This document shows positions 1-10,109 of a DNA stretch of 46,754 bases, piece after piece. Source of the stretch: Lachnospiraceae bacterium. Lineage in GTDB: Bacteria; Bacillota_A; Clostridia; Lachnospirales; Lachnospiraceae. The notes under the pieces are model-generated. The model was not told the origin of the DNA. It saw nothing but the letters and a program-made list of their open reading frames with translations, and made no database searches. Within the stretch, counting starts at the first letter, position 1. Every line of letters begins with the position of its first letter. Location of the stretch: the NCBI GenBank assembly GCA_028694115.1, contig JAQUUB010000028.1:1-46754 (forward strand). Reading direction: 5' to 3'. The position numbers and the translations under genes are program-made.

Positions 1-52
1 CCTGAACCACAATACGTCATCAGAATTATACTCTCAACGTGGCCCGATAGGC

Positions 53-232
53 TCATCTTGATGTCTTGAGTAATTTTTCACATTTATCCGTACGTGGAAA
101 CTTTTCTATCTTGTTTTTTTCACTTTGTGTTTCATATAAGTCATTCGCTTTATCGCCCATTTGATTTGCTTTTAACAGACCTATTAATTCTTTTATCATT
201 TCATCCTGTGTTAATGATTTTTCTATATCCAT
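53..232 (-). CDS. Small hypothetical protein, 59 aa
   Basis: A short charged reading frame beginning MDIEKSLTQDEMIKELIGLL and ending KLLKTSR. It starts three bases after the stop of the upstream gene and has a good ribosome binding site (GGAGG, about 8 bases before ATG), so translational coupling is likely. It is rich in Lys, Glu and Asp, with no membrane segment or recognisable motif. I do not recognise a family. It is the last gene of the operon inside the window. The 52 bases beyond its stop show nothing I can name. Confidence 0.55.
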   Translation of the reverse strand: MDIEKSLTQDEMIKELIGLLKANQMGDKANDLYETQSEKNKIEKFPRTDKCEKLLKTSR

Positions 233-235
233 AGC

Positions 236-691
236 TTACGCCTCCTCATCCCCTGTTTCTTCTCCACGCATCACTCTGATGAACTTCTCATATTTTTCCA
301 GCGAATTATTCGGATCTCCTTCCACTGTGAAATCAAACATATCGGAGAAGTCATGCACATCCCCCATCGAATACAAATCTTTTAAAAACCTGCTGAAATC
401 CTCAACAAATTTAGCTAAAATCTGTTCATGATTATCATTCTCGTTATAAACATAATATTTCACATATTCCTTGCGGCATATTCCAATACAGTCCCAGACC
501 TTATATGTTATTTCACCTTTTTGATATAGGTTGATTTGTAACATTCCTCCACTGAATCGATGATTAATAAATGTGTCATAAAACTTAGATGTCACACTTA
601 ATGTTAGTCTTTTGCCTTCTTCTTTCGTGTACTCTACAATCACTGGAATAATCGCAAAAACAGCTGCTCTTTGAAATTCTCTTTTCCTCAT
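236..691 (-). CDS. Hypothetical protein, 151 aa
   Basis: An uncharacterised cytoplasmic-looking protein, with MRKREFQRAAVF as the likely start. An in-frame ATG exists 54 bases upstream. I prefer position 691 because a GGAGG lies about 10 bases before it, while the upstream ATG lacks a ribosome binding site and the extension reads through a strong hairpin (714-742). The protein has a beta-rich, aromatic N-terminal half and an acidic C-terminus (EETGDEEA). It lies between the SpoVG-domain gene and the 59-aa gene in the same direction, so it is probably co-transcribed. Function is unknown. Confidence 0.6.
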   Translation of the reverse strand: MRKREFQRAAVFAIIPVIVEYTKEEGKRLTLSVTSKFYDTFINHRFSGGMLQINLYQKGEITYKVWDCIGICRKEYVKYYVYNENDNHEQILAKFVEDFSRFLKDLYSMGDVHDFSDMFDFTVEGDPNNSLEKYEKFIRVMRGEETGDEEA

Positions 692-713
692 ATTGTCTTT
701 TCCTCCAAATTCG

Positions 714-742
714 AAAGAGCCAGAGATAATCCCTGACTCTTT
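714..742 (-). other. Hairpin between the SpoVG-like gene and the 151-aa gene
   Basis: Two 13-base arms beginning AAAGAG and ending CTCTTT pair at about 11 of 13 positions around a 3-base loop on the minus strand. There is no long U run, so it may be a weak terminator or an mRNA-processing hairpin. Its position supports the downstream start at 691 for the next gene. Confidence 0.4.
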
Positions 743-757
743 CATCTACATTATTTA

Positions 758-1459
758 CTATCGAAACGGTGTCTCTCTATCAGGCAAACTCTGAAACTGT
801 CCTGACTTTTCTTTCTCTTTCTGCAAATCATTTTTTGTTTCTTTTTGCTCTTCCTGCTTCTTTTCCTTTTCTTCCTCATATGTTTTCATTACCTCTCCAT
901 AAAGTTTTTCACGAAACTCCTTTGTTACTGGATAACACACGTCCTGATAAATCGCTTTGCCTTGTTCGTCTATCTGCTTTGTCTTATAAGCCGGCATTGC
1001 AACAAACAGCTTATCTTTCCCCTGAAGGATACTTACATTATTTACAATAAATTGATTATCGAAATAAATACGTGCAAGACCACATACATTGCTACCATCT
1101 CTTTCAAATGGTGTAACCTTTACTGAAAACTCTGGCATTTCAGACTGTGTTTTTTCAATCTGTCCTTGCTCTTTTCCCTGATTTATTACATGCTCATAAG
1201 CTTCAAGGATGTTATCGTACAGTTCCTCACGAAATTCCTTGGTGATGGGATTGCAGACATCCTTAAAAATAACACCGCCATTCTCATCTCTTTCACTGGA
1301 ACGATATCTAGGCATAGATACAAATAACTGATGTCTTTCAGGATTTTCTAAGATTGCAATATTGGTAATCTTAAATGAATCACCAAAGACTACTGTGGCA
1401 AATCCTTTGATATTGCCTTCCTTTGTTTTTACTTCATTTACATGAATTGAATATTTCAT
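758..1459 (-). CDS. Tandem SpoVG-domain protein, 233 aa
   Basis: Two SpoVG-like domains in one chain. Residues about 1-92 start MKYSIHVNEVKTKEG and contain ITNIAILE, LFVSMPRY and CNPITKEFREELY. Residues about 108-200 repeat this plan with VNNVSILQ, LFVAMPAY and CYPVTKEFREKLY. A standalone SpoVG is about 85-100 aa with one such unit, so this is an internal duplication. The C-terminal 30 residues are a Lys/Glu/Gln-rich tail. SpoVG proteins bind nucleic acids and act as regulators (family knowledge). Here it follows the helicase genes of a mobile element, so a role in element regulation or DNA/RNA binding is inferred. The start has only a weak purine-rich ribosome binding site. Confidence 0.8.
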   Translation of the reverse strand: MKYSIHVNEVKTKEGNIKGFATVVFGDSFKITNIAILENPERHQLFVSMPRYRSSERDENGGVIFKDVCNPITKEFREELYDNILEAYEHVINQGKEQGQIEKTQSEMPEFSVKVTPFERDGSNVCGLARIYFDNQFIVNNVSILQGKDKLFVAMPAYKTKQIDEQGKAIYQDVCYPVTKEFREKLYGEVMKTYEEEKEKKQEEQKETKNDLQKEKEKSGQFQSLPDRETPFR

Positions 1460-1503
1460 TTACTACTCACTTTCCGTATGCTCCGTGCATACACCAAAAT
1501 CAA

Positions 1504-1526
1504 AAGTGGATGCCTACCATCCACTT
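1504..1526 (-). terminator. Intrinsic terminator
   Basis: On the minus strand, AAGTGGATG and CATCCACTT form a perfect 9-bp stem around GTAGG and are followed by TTGATTTT. It lies directly after the stop of the 120-aa gene (stop at 1529). It would separate, or only partly attenuate, the SpoVG-like gene downstream. Confidence 0.6.
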
Positions 1527-1528
1527 CA

Positions 1529-1891
1529 CTACTCTTTGCAGATGCTACAACGCATCTGCTCAATTACATCCAAAGGGACACGACCATTCAGCCAATTAGC
1601 TAAGGTAATGACCATTCCGTCCTGTTCAAAGTAGATATAGTGCTGATGTTCTGCACTAGCTTCATATACTACCGTGACAGCAAAATTAGGCATGAACATT
1701 TGTGATTCTTCTTCCCAAGTACATACAACCCCCTCATGCAGATTTAGATTTAATTCTGGAATATGCACCCACCATCCACTGATAACAATTTGATACTCTT
1801 CATCTGTTTCAGCTATATCATCATCAATATCTGATAAATCCATCTCTGCAATCACTTCTTCCACTTCGAACAAGCGATACACTTTCTCCAT
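1529..1891 (-). CDS. Hypothetical protein, 120 aa
   Basis: An acidic soluble protein starting MEKVYRLFEVEEVIAEM, with a run of Asp/Glu at residues 18-32 and a C-terminal CSIC motif. A GAGG-type ribosome binding site lies just before the ATG. It follows the giant methylase-helicase gene by about 25 bases and reads in the same direction, so it is likely in that operon. I do not recognise a family. It is followed directly by a terminator hairpin. Confidence 0.6.
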   Translation of the reverse strand: MEKVYRLFEVEEVIAEMDLSDIDDDIAETDEEYQIVISGWWVHIPELNLNLHEGVVCTWEEESQMFMPNFAVTVVYEASAEHQHYIYFEQDGMVITLANWLNGRVPLDVIEQMRCSICKE

Positions 1892-1916
1892 TACTCCTCA
1901 CGTCCTTCCCTATCCA

Positions 1917-4900
1917 TCATCTGCTCCTATCATCCACGTTGGTTTGATAAGCAGTTTTTGCTTCAGCAACATATTTATCATTTTCAGACTTTTCTATATT
2001 GCCCTCGTCCAATTCTTCTTTTGTCGCACTTAAGTCCACATCTTCCACTTTCCCATTTTCCAGATCTAGCTGTGCATTCAATTCATATTGACGCGCCAGC
2101 TTTTCTTTCAATTCTGTTTCATAAGCAAATGGCTTCTCGTACTCTGACTTTGAGGCATCCAAATCATTCTGATACTGGTCAATCTTCTTCAGTAAAAACT
2201 CTTCATTCTCATGAATTCCACTAAATAGATTTTCTAATTTCACCATATTTCCAACTGGGCTAGTTGACAGTTCCGCTTTGTAGTCTGTCTTTCCACGAAG
2301 CACCAAATAATTTGTGCCCATGAAGTTCTTTTCTACCAGCAACTCAAACTGATGAAACTGACCAATAGGATTGATTTCACCTGTCTTGCACTTACTAATT
2401 GCTTCTAACATAACGGTTCCACCATCCACACGCTCCTCAAAACTTGCTCTACCTATCGTAATAGAAAAATCCGGATTCTGAATTAGTTCTGCATCTCTCA
2501 GCTTGATATCTTCCTTTACACAGCACAGTTTCTCTTGTGCTGCCTTAATCAGCTTTGGATAGCGGATCATATAATTATCCTGCAACGAATAATGCTGATT
2601 GTCATAAGAAGCTTTTAGTAACTTCAAACGTTGTACCTCATTATCTAATTCCATCTTTTCACGAATCAATGGATTGCCAGTTGCAACTGCTTTAATTTCT
2701 GCATATGACAAAGTTGCTTCATCAATATCCTCACAAGTTCTGGATACAGATTTGCTTGTCATAACCTGACTGATAAATCGCTGCTTATTTTCCACTAATG
2801 ACCATGAATACGCATCAAAAGTTCCTTTTGTAACATAACGATAAATTGCCACCTCGGAATTTTCATTTCCCTGACGGATACCTCTGCCTTCTCGTTGTTC
2901 AATAGCAGAAGGCTTCCAAGGACAGTCGATATGATGCATCGCAACAAGATGTGTCTGTACATTTACACCAGTACCGCACTTATCTGTAGAACCGATTAGA
3001 ATTTTCTTTTTACCTGTTCGCATTTCTTTAAACAAGATATCCCTCTGCCCGTCTGTCTTAGCATCATGGATAAATGCTATTTCTTCTTCTGGAATTCCCC
3101 GAAAAATTAGTTGCTCTTTAACATAATTGTAGACATCAAAATCTTTACTCAAGTCACGGCTTGACCATCCACTCTTAGGCGTACCAATATCCGAAAAAAT
3201 AAGCTGACAACCGATTTTATTCTCGTTGACAGCTTTGAAATATTCGTAGCATACATTTTCTACGACCTTATTTAATTTTCCATCCGTATTGTTTGGTGCA
3301 TCTGCATCTAATAGCCTTGCATCAGTACCTAGCAGTCTAGCCTCATGTGTGATCTTTAGGAAATTATCCTCTGATGGGTCAATTCCATCATTACGGATTC
3401 GCTCTGCCCTTACTACAAAATCCTCCATGACCTGTTTTACATACCAGTCTGGTTCACTTTCCACAATTGTGTACTTATTATCCCTTAGTGTTGGCACTTT
3501 CAGATTTAGCATATCTTTGGTTTGTACATCTGCCACTTCACGAAAGATGTTCATTAATTCTGGAAGATTCGTAAACTTATTAAACCTGCTTTTGAATCGG
3601 AATCCGCTTCCTTCTACGGTAAGTTCAAGTGCTGTTGTTACTTCACCAAAGTTTGCTGCCCAGGAGTCAAAATGATAAATTCCCATCTGCTCTAGTGCCT
3701 CTTTTTGTAGATATAACTGCATCACATACAGTTCGCACATAGTGTTTGAAACCGGGGTTCCTGTTGCAAATACAATTCCTCTGCCATCATTGATTTCACT
3801 CAAATACTGGCATTTCAACTGCATATCTGTAGATTTCTTCGCTCCTGAGCTGCTAATACCGGAAACATTATTCATCTTGGAAAAAATAGCAAGGTTCTTA
3901 AAATTATGAGCTTCATCCACCATAATTGAATCCACACCTAACTCCTCAAAGGTAATCAAATCATCTTTTCGACTTTCATCTGCCAATGATTTCAACTGTT
4001 CCTCTAGCTTTTTCTTCTGTGCCTCCATCTGCTTTACAGTCCATCGTTCTCCGTTCTGTGACTTCATTTCATCAATAGAATAGGCAATCTCCTCAATCTG
4101 TTGGTTCAACATCCGCTCCTTTCTTTCTGCTGAGATTGGAATCTTCTCGAACTGAGAATGTGACATAATAATACAGTCATAATCTCCTGTTGCAATTCTA
4201 GAAACGAACTGCTTTCTCTTGCTCTTTTCAAAATCACGCTCCGTTGCCACTAATATATTAGCGGACGGATACAGGCGTAGGAACTCACTTGCCGTCTGTC
4301 CAATTAAGGGTTTTGGCACCACCATAATCGTTTTACCTGCAAGTCCCAGTCTTTTCTGCTCCATACAGGCAGCCATCATTTCAAAACTTTTACCCGCCCC
4401 AACACAATGAGCCAGCAAAGTGTTTCCACCCATCAGGATTCTAGCTACTGCGTTCTTTTGATGTGGTTGCAACTCAATCTCAGGATTCATCCCTGGAAAT
4501 TGTAACTGTGAACCATCATACTCCCGCAAGCGAATATTATTGAAGGTTTCATTATAATACTCCACATACTTTGCTCTTCTCTCTGGATCTCGGAATAACC
4601 ATTCCTTAAAAGCTTCTTTCATCTGGTTCTGTTTTTCTCTTGCCAGCATCGTTTCATTCTTATTCACGGCATAGTGGTATTTTCCATCCCCATCATCAAT
4701 TCTGTCACGAATGGTAACTGTCTTTAGGTTCAGTGTGTCCTCAAAAATAGAATAGGCATCCTCTCTGCTCGTTCCATAAGTTTTCGTGGCTGCAACTGAA
4801 TGCTTGTCTCTTGACTTATTTTCAATAAACCATTCCATACTCAGCTTATTCAAATGAACCTGTATTCCCGAATTGTACCACTGAGTTCGTACTGCTCGTT

Positions 4901-7900
4901 CTCTTCTTGGAGTATTGAGAAGTTCGTAGATAAACTGCTCATAATCTTCTGCCTCCACCCATGTGGTTCCAATTCTTACATCAATCTCACTTGCTTCAAT
5001 ATCTTTTGGTTGTACCTGCTCCAATGCCTGTATATTTTGTGCGAATAATTCTGGATTCGCTCCCCGCATAGCTTTTGCTACACGCAGCTTTTCTCTTACA
5101 TTTCCAGACAGATAATCATCCGCTGTCTCCCAACCTGCGTTTGGATTATTTTCGTTATAACGATTTGGATTCAGATAAATTAATCCCTGTAATTCTTCAA
5201 GCATAACCGCACGTTCTAACTCCGCTTTTGCGTCATCAGATAGTGAAATATTTGAGGATGGTTCATTTCCTTTTTCTGCCAATTCCTCTATCAGCTTTGA
5301 TAAATCAGGATAATAAATACTCAACATATAGGGAATGTTGACTGCGCCATATTCGTTGATTGACACATTAAGAGCTTCTACCGCTGTTTCCACTCTCTCA
5401 ATCTGAACTTTGGCTTTGATGGTTTGCTTAAAGAACATGTCTGCTTTTTTCACAATCCCATCCTCATTTACATCTTCTAAAGAGCATAACAGTGGATAGT
5501 CAGAATCATCTCGGAATGCTCTACTGTTTGCCTGTGCAGTAATATATCCATATTTTTCTACAAAAGCATCGTAGGTTGCATTCAATGTTTTTTGTCCCTC
5601 TGCTAATTCTTCCTCACTACAACCATCCGTCTGAATGTCAATCAAGTGTCTGGTATTATTTCGAATTTCATGCAGTAAGCGAATTCTATCCTCTACTGTG
5701 GCATTCACTTCTTTTCGGTACATATGGGAATTTTCTCTGTAATATAACTTTCCTTCATAAAACGTATAGGAGAAATTTCTCACATCGGGATCCGCTGGTA
5801 TCACATCCTCACTTACTTCCTCTAACTCTTCTAAATGTTCAAAGTCAGCCATCTGTGCTGAAATTGTGCGAATAGCCTTATTTAATTCTTCGTACATATT
5901 GAAGTTTTCAGCATCATTTACACAGACTGTATATCTGCTATCCTGACCGTAAATTCTAGTGTCATATTCCATATGTCCTAGCATCATATCTGGATGCTCT
6001 ACGAAATAAGAATTGACTGCGATTCCATTCTGGGTATAGCCCAAATGCACCCAATCTGGTTCAATATCAATCTTACGTTCTCTTTTTTGCAAAAATAAAA
6101 TATCGCTGGTCACTTCAGTTCCTGCATTTTCTTTAAATGCCATATTAGGAAGTCTTACCGCACCAATTAGTTCTGCTCTCTCTGCCAAATACTTACGGAA
6201 GGTAGCATTGCTTTTATCAAGCGTTCCTTTCGTCGTAATAACCGCAACAATACCGCCTGGTCTTACCTGATCCATAGCCTTTGCAATAAAGTAATCATGA
6301 ATACGTAGATTTAATTTATTGTATTTCGGATCAAATACCTTATAATCTCCAAATGGTACATTCCCAATCACAACATCAAAGAAATTATCTGGGAAGGTGG
6401 TCTTTTCAAAACCTGTAATGCTGACATTCGCTTTCTGATACAGCTGCTTTGCAATTCTACCAGAAATACTATCTAGTTCCACACCATATAATTTGCAATT
6501 TTGCAAAGGTGTTGGCATACTTCCAAAGAAGTTCCCGACTCCCATACTTGGTTCTAACACATTTCCACCTTGGAAACCAAATTGAAGTAGCGCCTGATTC
6601 ATGCAGCTTGCTATTTCAGGTGAAGTGTAAAATGCATCATTCACAGTTGCTCTTGCTGCAATATATTCATCTTCTGTTAAAAGACTTTTCAGTTCTACAA
6701 ATTCCCTTTTCCAAGTTTCATTATTTTCATCAAATACTTGAGAAATACCACCCCAACCAACATACTTTGATAAGCTTTTCTGTTCCTCTCTGTTTGCCAG
6801 TCTGTGTTCTATTTCCACCTGCTTTAATACTCCAATTGCTTCTATATTCCACTGGTATCTTGTCTTTGCTCCACCTTTTGGAAGTTCCCACAAATTGTAA
6901 TGATAGTTATGTTTCTCGGAATGTGTTACTGCATCGTCTATGAGATTCTCTACTGCACTTTCATTACCAGTAGAAACTCGTCTTTGTGCTTGTTCCTCAC
7001 GATTCTGTTTTGCGCTGTCACATTTATCAAGGAATCTCTGATATATTGGCTGCAAGGTTGTTCTATCCTCAGTTGCCATCATTTCATTATATCGTTGTCT
7101 ATGATCTGCTCCGCAGAAGAATGGTTGCTTTGACATATAGGACAATACTTCATACAGTTCCCTATAGCCTGTTGCAACTGTTTCTCTTTCACCAAAGCGG
7201 TTCTTATAATTCATGTTAATCTCATAAGGCTTTAAGGTGTATTCAATTAAGCCATATTTGTTGTTGCTATAGCCTTTTTGCTCTTCTTTACTTCCTAAGA
7301 CCATATCTGACAAAAGTTCTAATTTGTTTGGAATGAGCAAATACTCTGAATTTACAATATCCTGTAAAAATGGTTTAAAAGGCATATAACAGCTACATTC
7401 TGTCACAAGAATTTCCATTGCCTCTCGCATATCTTCATCCATATCTGCAATTATGTTTGCATAATCAGTAGGAATTACTTCCAGTCTTTCATCACTATGG
7501 CTCTCCTCATACTGCTTTTCATATTCACGATTTTCTGCTTCAATCTCCGCACCATATTCAGCCATTGTGACCATACGGTCTTCTTCTGCAAGTTCCTCTG
7601 GTGTCATTTCATAAGTTTCTGTCTCTGCTTTCTGTTCTGTGATCTTCCTATGACTTTCATAGCTTTCAGGTTCATCGGGAATCGCAAATGCATCCACGAC
7701 CTCAACGACTTCCTGTTCATCAGTAGCATCTATTACTCGGTGAACGATATCAACATAATCTTCCCTGTCACCATCCATAGCAATTTCATCTAATGATTGT
7801 CTCTCTGGCTGATACTCTCCAGTCATAATTAGAACACCAATTTCTTTTTCAACTGTCCCCCATGAAATATAGCCTTCTTTTTCACCTTCCTCATCTCTCC

Positions 7901-9446
7901 ACTGGAAGCGAAGTCCTTGTGCATGGAAAGAATCATAACCATGCAAACCGTAACCCTCTATCGGCCAGCCTGCTCCACCTTGACCATACTCTTTTTTAAT
8001 ACGTCTGGCTCTGGTTCCTGCGTCAATTTCATTCTCATATATCTTACACACTCGACTCATGCCATTTACAAAGCCAGTACCACGAAGTAGGGTTTGGCGT
8101 ACAAACTCATGTGGTACAACCAACTCTTTCTTCGGTTGAATATAAGTATATTTTTGTCCAGTAGCTGAATTTTTTGTATTTTTTGTATGCACCGAATCGC
8201 TATTATTCAGACCAAAATCCCCATCAAAAAAGGAAGCCTGATGGTAATTGGCTTCCTTACTATTTCCAAATGAATTGATTTCATTTAGTTCTCTGTTCAG
8301 TTCTTCATCTGCTTTTAGTGAAATTTCATTACGATCTGCTGAAGCACTACTTCCTCTGCCTGCATCTTCGCCTGTTCTCTCAGTTTCCACATCTCCATCG
8401 TGGAATTCGGATTCTCTGGTTTGTGTTTCTTCAGGTAATCGTTCATCAGCTGGTCTAGCAGTTGATAAGCTTCCTCGTTCACCTCGTTCATTTTCTCTGC
8501 CAGTTTCCCGAATCGGTAAAGTGTCTTGTACCTTGCTGGTTCGTTCTCCTTTAGATAATTCATCGCCAGTATTCCGTATTTCCCTAGATTCGTTAATTTC
8601 ACTTCCTGCTCTTCCGGCATCTGAATATCCGGATACAGTAGTCCGTCCACTTCGTGATACGTCATTGTTAATTCTGCCATATGCAATTCTCCTCTCGCTT
8701 TCAATCGTTTTTAGGTTTCTACTAAATTCTCTAAGAACGCTGCAGGAGACATCGCATACCAGGGAACCAAGACGGTAAATGACTTCCTCATCGGTTATCT
8801 TTACGATCTGACTAAAATCCTGTTCTTGCATAGATAAGTCAAATCCGCATCTCGTACCAACCGCATACATAACACTTTGATATACCAAGTCATCTGTGGT
8901 CAGCCCTGACGTTTCATAATTGAGTTCCTTTATCATACTCCCAGCTAGCTGCGATAATTCTGAGATTCTTTCCTCAAAATCTGTTCTTATTATACCCCAA
9001 ACATTTGTTCCTGTAAATAATTTTAATGAATTTAGTAATTCTTCTCGTGTTGTTGCTTCATACTGCTCCATCTGTCCTTCAGATACCAGATAATCCAAAT
9101 AATCCTTTAGGTTTTCACCCTCCAAATCCCATGTGAGCTTTTGTTTCTTTCCACCCGTATCGCTGATATCAAATACATATCTCATGCGGGGATTTAATGC
9201 TCTTGAAGGAAAAATAGCTATGCCTTTACTTCCACGCTTGACATATCTTTCTACTTTTTTCCAAGTATCATAATCGGCTATCATAGTGGATTGTGGGCGC
9301 TGTCCATACACCATCAGGATGTTATCAAACTCAAATCTATATATCTGACCGGTGAGTCGACAAACATCCTGCCACTTCTTTTCAGAAGTGGTGACATCAT
9401 GAATCATCTCATCATAGATAGCTTTTGCTTCATACTTATTGCTCAT
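1917..9446 (-). CDS. Giant DNA methylase / SNF2-type helicase, 2509 aa
   Basis: A multidomain DNA-processing protein common on clostridial conjugative elements. The N-terminal ~130 residues ([24 protein letters not shown]) resemble ArdC-type N-terminal domains. Residues ~247-380 are a disordered Arg/Ser/Glu/Gly-rich linker. Around residue 965, [10 protein letters not shown] matches an adenine methyltransferase SAM-binding motif, and around 1029 NVPF matches the catalytic [DNS]PPF-type motif. The helicase part has Walker A-like GAGKSFEM (~1684), DEAH (~1842), ATGTPVSNT and [11 protein letters not shown] (~2185). ATG with an upstream AGGAGGAG sets the start. It probably modifies or protects element DNA during or after transfer (inference). 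The linker region also encodes tnpV in another frame. Confidence 0.88.
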   Translation of the reverse strand: MSNKYEAKAIYDEMIHDVTTSEKKWQDVCRLTGQIYRFEFDNILMVYGQRPQSTMIADYDTWKKVERYVKRGSKGIAIFPSRALNPRMRYVFDISDTGGKKQKLTWDLEGENLKDYLDYLVSEGQMEQYEATTREELLNSLKLFTGTNVWGIIRTDFEERISELSQLAGSMIKELNYETSGLTTDDLVYQSVMYAVGTRCGFDLSMQEQDFSQIVKITDEEVIYRLGSLVCDVSCSVLREFSRNLKTIESERRIAYGRINNDVSRSGRTTVSGYSDAGRAGSEINESREIRNTGDELSKGERTSKVQDTLPIRETGRENERGERGSLSTARPADERLPEETQTRESEFHDGDVETERTGEDAGRGSSASADRNEISLKADEELNRELNEINSFGNSKEANYHQASFFDGDFGLNNSDSVHTKNTKNSATGQKYTYIQPKKELVVPHEFVRQTLLRGTGFVNGMSRVCKIYENEIDAGTRARRIKKEYGQGGAGWPIEGYGLHGYDSFHAQGLRFQWRDEEGEKEGYISWGTVEKEIGVLIMTGEYQPERQSLDEIAMDGDREDYVDIVHRVIDATDEQEVVEVVDAFAIPDEPESYESHRKITEQKAETETYEMTPEELAEEDRMVTMAEYGAEIEAENREYEKQYEESHSDERLEVIPTDYANIIADMDEDMREAMEILVTECSCYMPFKPFLQDIVNSEYLLIPNKLELLSDMVLGSKEEQKGYSNNKYGLIEYTLKPYEINMNYKNRFGERETVATGYRELYEVLSYMSKQPFFCGADHRQRYNEMMATEDRTTLQPIYQRFLDKCDSAKQNREEQAQRRVSTGNESAVENLIDDAVTHSEKHNYHYNLWELPKGGAKTRYQWNIEAIGVLKQVEIEHRLANREEQKSLSKYVGWGGISQVFDENNETWKREFVELKSLLTEDEYIAARATVNDAFYTSPEIASCMNQALLQFGFQGGNVLEPSMGVGNFFGSMPTPLQNCKLYGVELDSISGRIAKQLYQKANVSITGFEKTTFPDNFFDVVIGNVPFGDYKVFDPKYNKLNLRIHDYFIAKAMDQVRPGGIVAVITTKGTLDKSNATFRKYLAERAELIGAVRLPNMAFKENAGTEVTSDILFLQKRERKIDIEPDWVHLGYTQNGIAVNSYFVEHPDMMLGHMEYDTRIYGQDSRYTVCVNDAENFNMYEELNKAIRTISAQMADFEHLEELEEVSEDVIPADPDVRNFSYTFYEGKLYYRENSHMYRKEVNATVEDRIRLLHEIRNNTRHLIDIQTDGCSEEELAEGQKTLNATYDAFVEKYGYITAQANSRAFRDDSDYPLLCSLEDVNEDGIVKKADMFFKQTIKAKVQIERVETAVEALNVSINEYGAVNIPYMLSIYYPDLSKLIEELAEKGNEPSSNISLSDDAKAELERAVMLEELQGLIYLNPNRYNENNPNAGWETADDYLSGNVREKLRVAKAMRGANPELFAQNIQALEQVQPKDIEASEIDVRIGTTWVEAEDYEQFIYELLNTPRRERAVRTQWYNSGIQVHLNKLSMEWFIENKSRDKHSVAATKTYGTSREDAYSIFEDTLNLKTVTIRDRIDDGDGKYHYAVNKNETMLAREKQNQMKEAFKEWLFRDPERRAKYVEYYNETFNNIRLREYDGSQLQFPGMNPEIELQPHQKNAVARILMGGNTLLAHCVGAGKSFEMMAACMEQKRLGLAGKTIMVVPKPLIGQTASEFLRLYPSANILVATERDFEKSKRKQFVSRIATGDYDCIIMSHSQFEKIPISAERKERMLNQQIEEIAYSIDEMKSQNGERWTVKQMEAQKKKLEEQLKSLADESRKDDLITFEELGVDSIMVDEAHNFKNLAIFSKMNNVSGISSSGAKKSTDMQLKCQYLSEINDGRGIVFATGTPVSNTMCELYVMQLYLQKEALEQMGIYHFDSWAANFGEVTTALELTVEGSGFRFKSRFNKFTNLPELMNIFREVADVQTKDMLNLKVPTLRDNKYTIVESEPDWYVKQVMEDFVVRAERIRNDGIDPSEDNFLKITHEARLLGTDARLLDADAPNNTDGKLNKVVENVCYEYFKAVNENKIGCQLIFSDIGTPKSGWSSRDLSKDFDVYNYVKEQLIFRGIPEEEIAFIHDAKTDGQRDILFKEMRTGKKKILIGSTDKCGTGVNVQTHLVAMHHIDCPWKPSAIEQREGRGIRQGNENSEVAIYRYVTKGTFDAYSWSLVENKQRFISQVMTSKSVSRTCEDIDEATLSYAEIKAVATGNPLIREKMELDNEVQRLKLLKASYDNQHYSLQDNYMIRYPKLIKAAQEKLCCVKEDIKLRDAELIQNPDFSITIGRASFEERVDGGTVMLEAISKCKTGEINPIGQFHQFELLVEKNFMGTNYLVLRGKTDYKAELSTSPVGNMVKLENLFSGIHENEEFLLKKIDQYQNDLDASKSEYEKPFAYETELKEKLARQYELNAQLDLENGKVEDVDLSATKEELDEGNIEKSENDKYVAEAKTAYQTNVDDRSR
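8315..8680 (-). CDS. tnpV: TnpV-like transposon protein, overprinted in another frame
   Basis: A 121-aa frame nested inside the giant helicase gene, shifted +1 relative to it. It starts [19 protein letters not shown] and contains [20 protein letters not shown], matching the TnpV plan (YxxxGxxYxPD, then a GKYG..YLKEH/N.P..Y block, then a helical C-terminus). An AGAGGAG ribosome binding site lies 8 bases before its ATG. The overlapped part of the helicase is a low-complexity linker, which would tolerate dual coding. TnpV is a small protein of unknown biochemical function found on clostridial transposons. The longer start at 8704 is possible but lacks a ribosome binding site. Both frames reading as plausible proteins argues for true overlap. 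Confidence 0.75.
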   Translation of the reverse strand: MAELTMTYHEVDGLLYPDIQMPEEQEVKLTNLGKYGILAMNYLKENEPARYKTLYRFGKLAEKMNEVNEEAYQLLDQLMNDYLKKHKPENPNSTMEMWKLREQAKMQAEEVVLQQIVMKFH

Positions 9447-9463
9447 CCGATTCTCCTCCTGTT

Positions 9464-9832
9464 CTAGTTTTTCTTGTCAAACAACTCCTTATAAAGCTTT
9501 GTTTCCTCTTTATCTAAAGTAATGGCAAATTCCTCTGTTTCATCCTTCTCTGCCTTTTCAATTGCGGTAATAATCTTTTTTGTAATTCTAAGAAGTGTAT
9601 AATTTTCTTTGTTCATCATCATACACTCCTTAAATGTCATTCCATTATTACTGTTAAGAACTCCTGTATTAACCTGAATCATAAAAGACAAATCAGATTT
9701 TACCTTTGCAACCTCATCCATTGAAATAAAAACAGTCTTAATGCTCTCCTTTGATACTTCCCATTCCTTTTCCAGCATTTTCATTAAAAATGCCATGTTC
9801 TTTACTACGTTTTCTTCTACTACTTTGCTCAT
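9464..9832 (-). CDS. Hypothetical protein, 122 aa
   Basis: A small, mainly helical soluble protein starting [20 protein letters not shown]. It contains a Met-rich stretch ([12 protein letters not shown]) and a charged C-terminus ([16 protein letters not shown]). ATG is preceded by GGAGG at good spacing. It lies 17 bases upstream of the giant helicase gene and just downstream of the DpnD/PcfM gene, and is probably one transcript with both. No recognised domain. Confidence 0.6.
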   Translation of the reverse strand: MSKVVEENVVKNMAFLMKMLEKEWEVSKESIKTVFISMDEVAKVKSDLSFMIQVNTGVLNSNNGMTFKECMMMNKENYTLLRITKKIITAIEKAEKDETEEFAITLDKEETKLYKELFDKKN

Positions 9833-9847
9833 ATTCTTTATCCTCCG

Positions 9848-10045
9848 CTATCTGCTTTTTCCTAATTGTTGTTTTTGTTCATATGGAAGAATATCCACAT
9901 CTTTCATATCCTCAGCATCAAGAATGATTTCCTGTGCATAATACTTTTCCATTGCTTTATCAATGGCTTCTCCAAGAGAACCTGCTTCGATTTTTTCAAT
10001 CCTTGACAAAACCTCTTTGATTTCGACCTCATATTCTTTTGACAT
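9848..10045 (-). CDS. DpnD/PcfM family protein, 65 aa
   Basis: Short protein with the DpnD/PcfM plan: KEYEVEIKEVLSR at the N-terminus, an EAGSLGEAIDKAMEKYY helix, and LDAEDMKDVDI near the end. I start it at MSKEYEVE (10045) because GGAGG precedes that ATG, rather than at the ATG five codons upstream. Family members accompany conjugation genes (for example pcf loci) and restriction loci, but their activity is not established. It is the first of a run of closely spaced genes leading to the giant helicase. Confidence 0.75.
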   Translation of the reverse strand: MSKEYEVEIKEVLSRIEKIEAGSLGEAIDKAMEKYYAQEIILDAEDMKDVDILPYEQKQQLGKSR

Positions 10046-10109
10046 TTTTCCTCCAATCAAAAAAAGACCGAACTTATGTTACTAGCTCTGCCTCACTTTC
10101 TATTCTTCT

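Noticed and set aside
6449..6943. Plus-strand frame (164 codons) opposite the methylase region
   Set aside because: Reads as a shadow of the conserved methylase domain with no start signal and no family resemblance.
8248..8778. Plus-strand frame (176 codons) opposite the helicase linker and tnpV
   Set aside because: Ser/Leu-rich antisense artefact of the low-complexity linker. The minus-strand tnpV frame explains the region better.
10061..10109. Possible terminator between the wall hydrolase and the DpnD/PcfM gene
   Set aside because: A T run is present on the minus strand, but I could not find a convincing stem directly before it.
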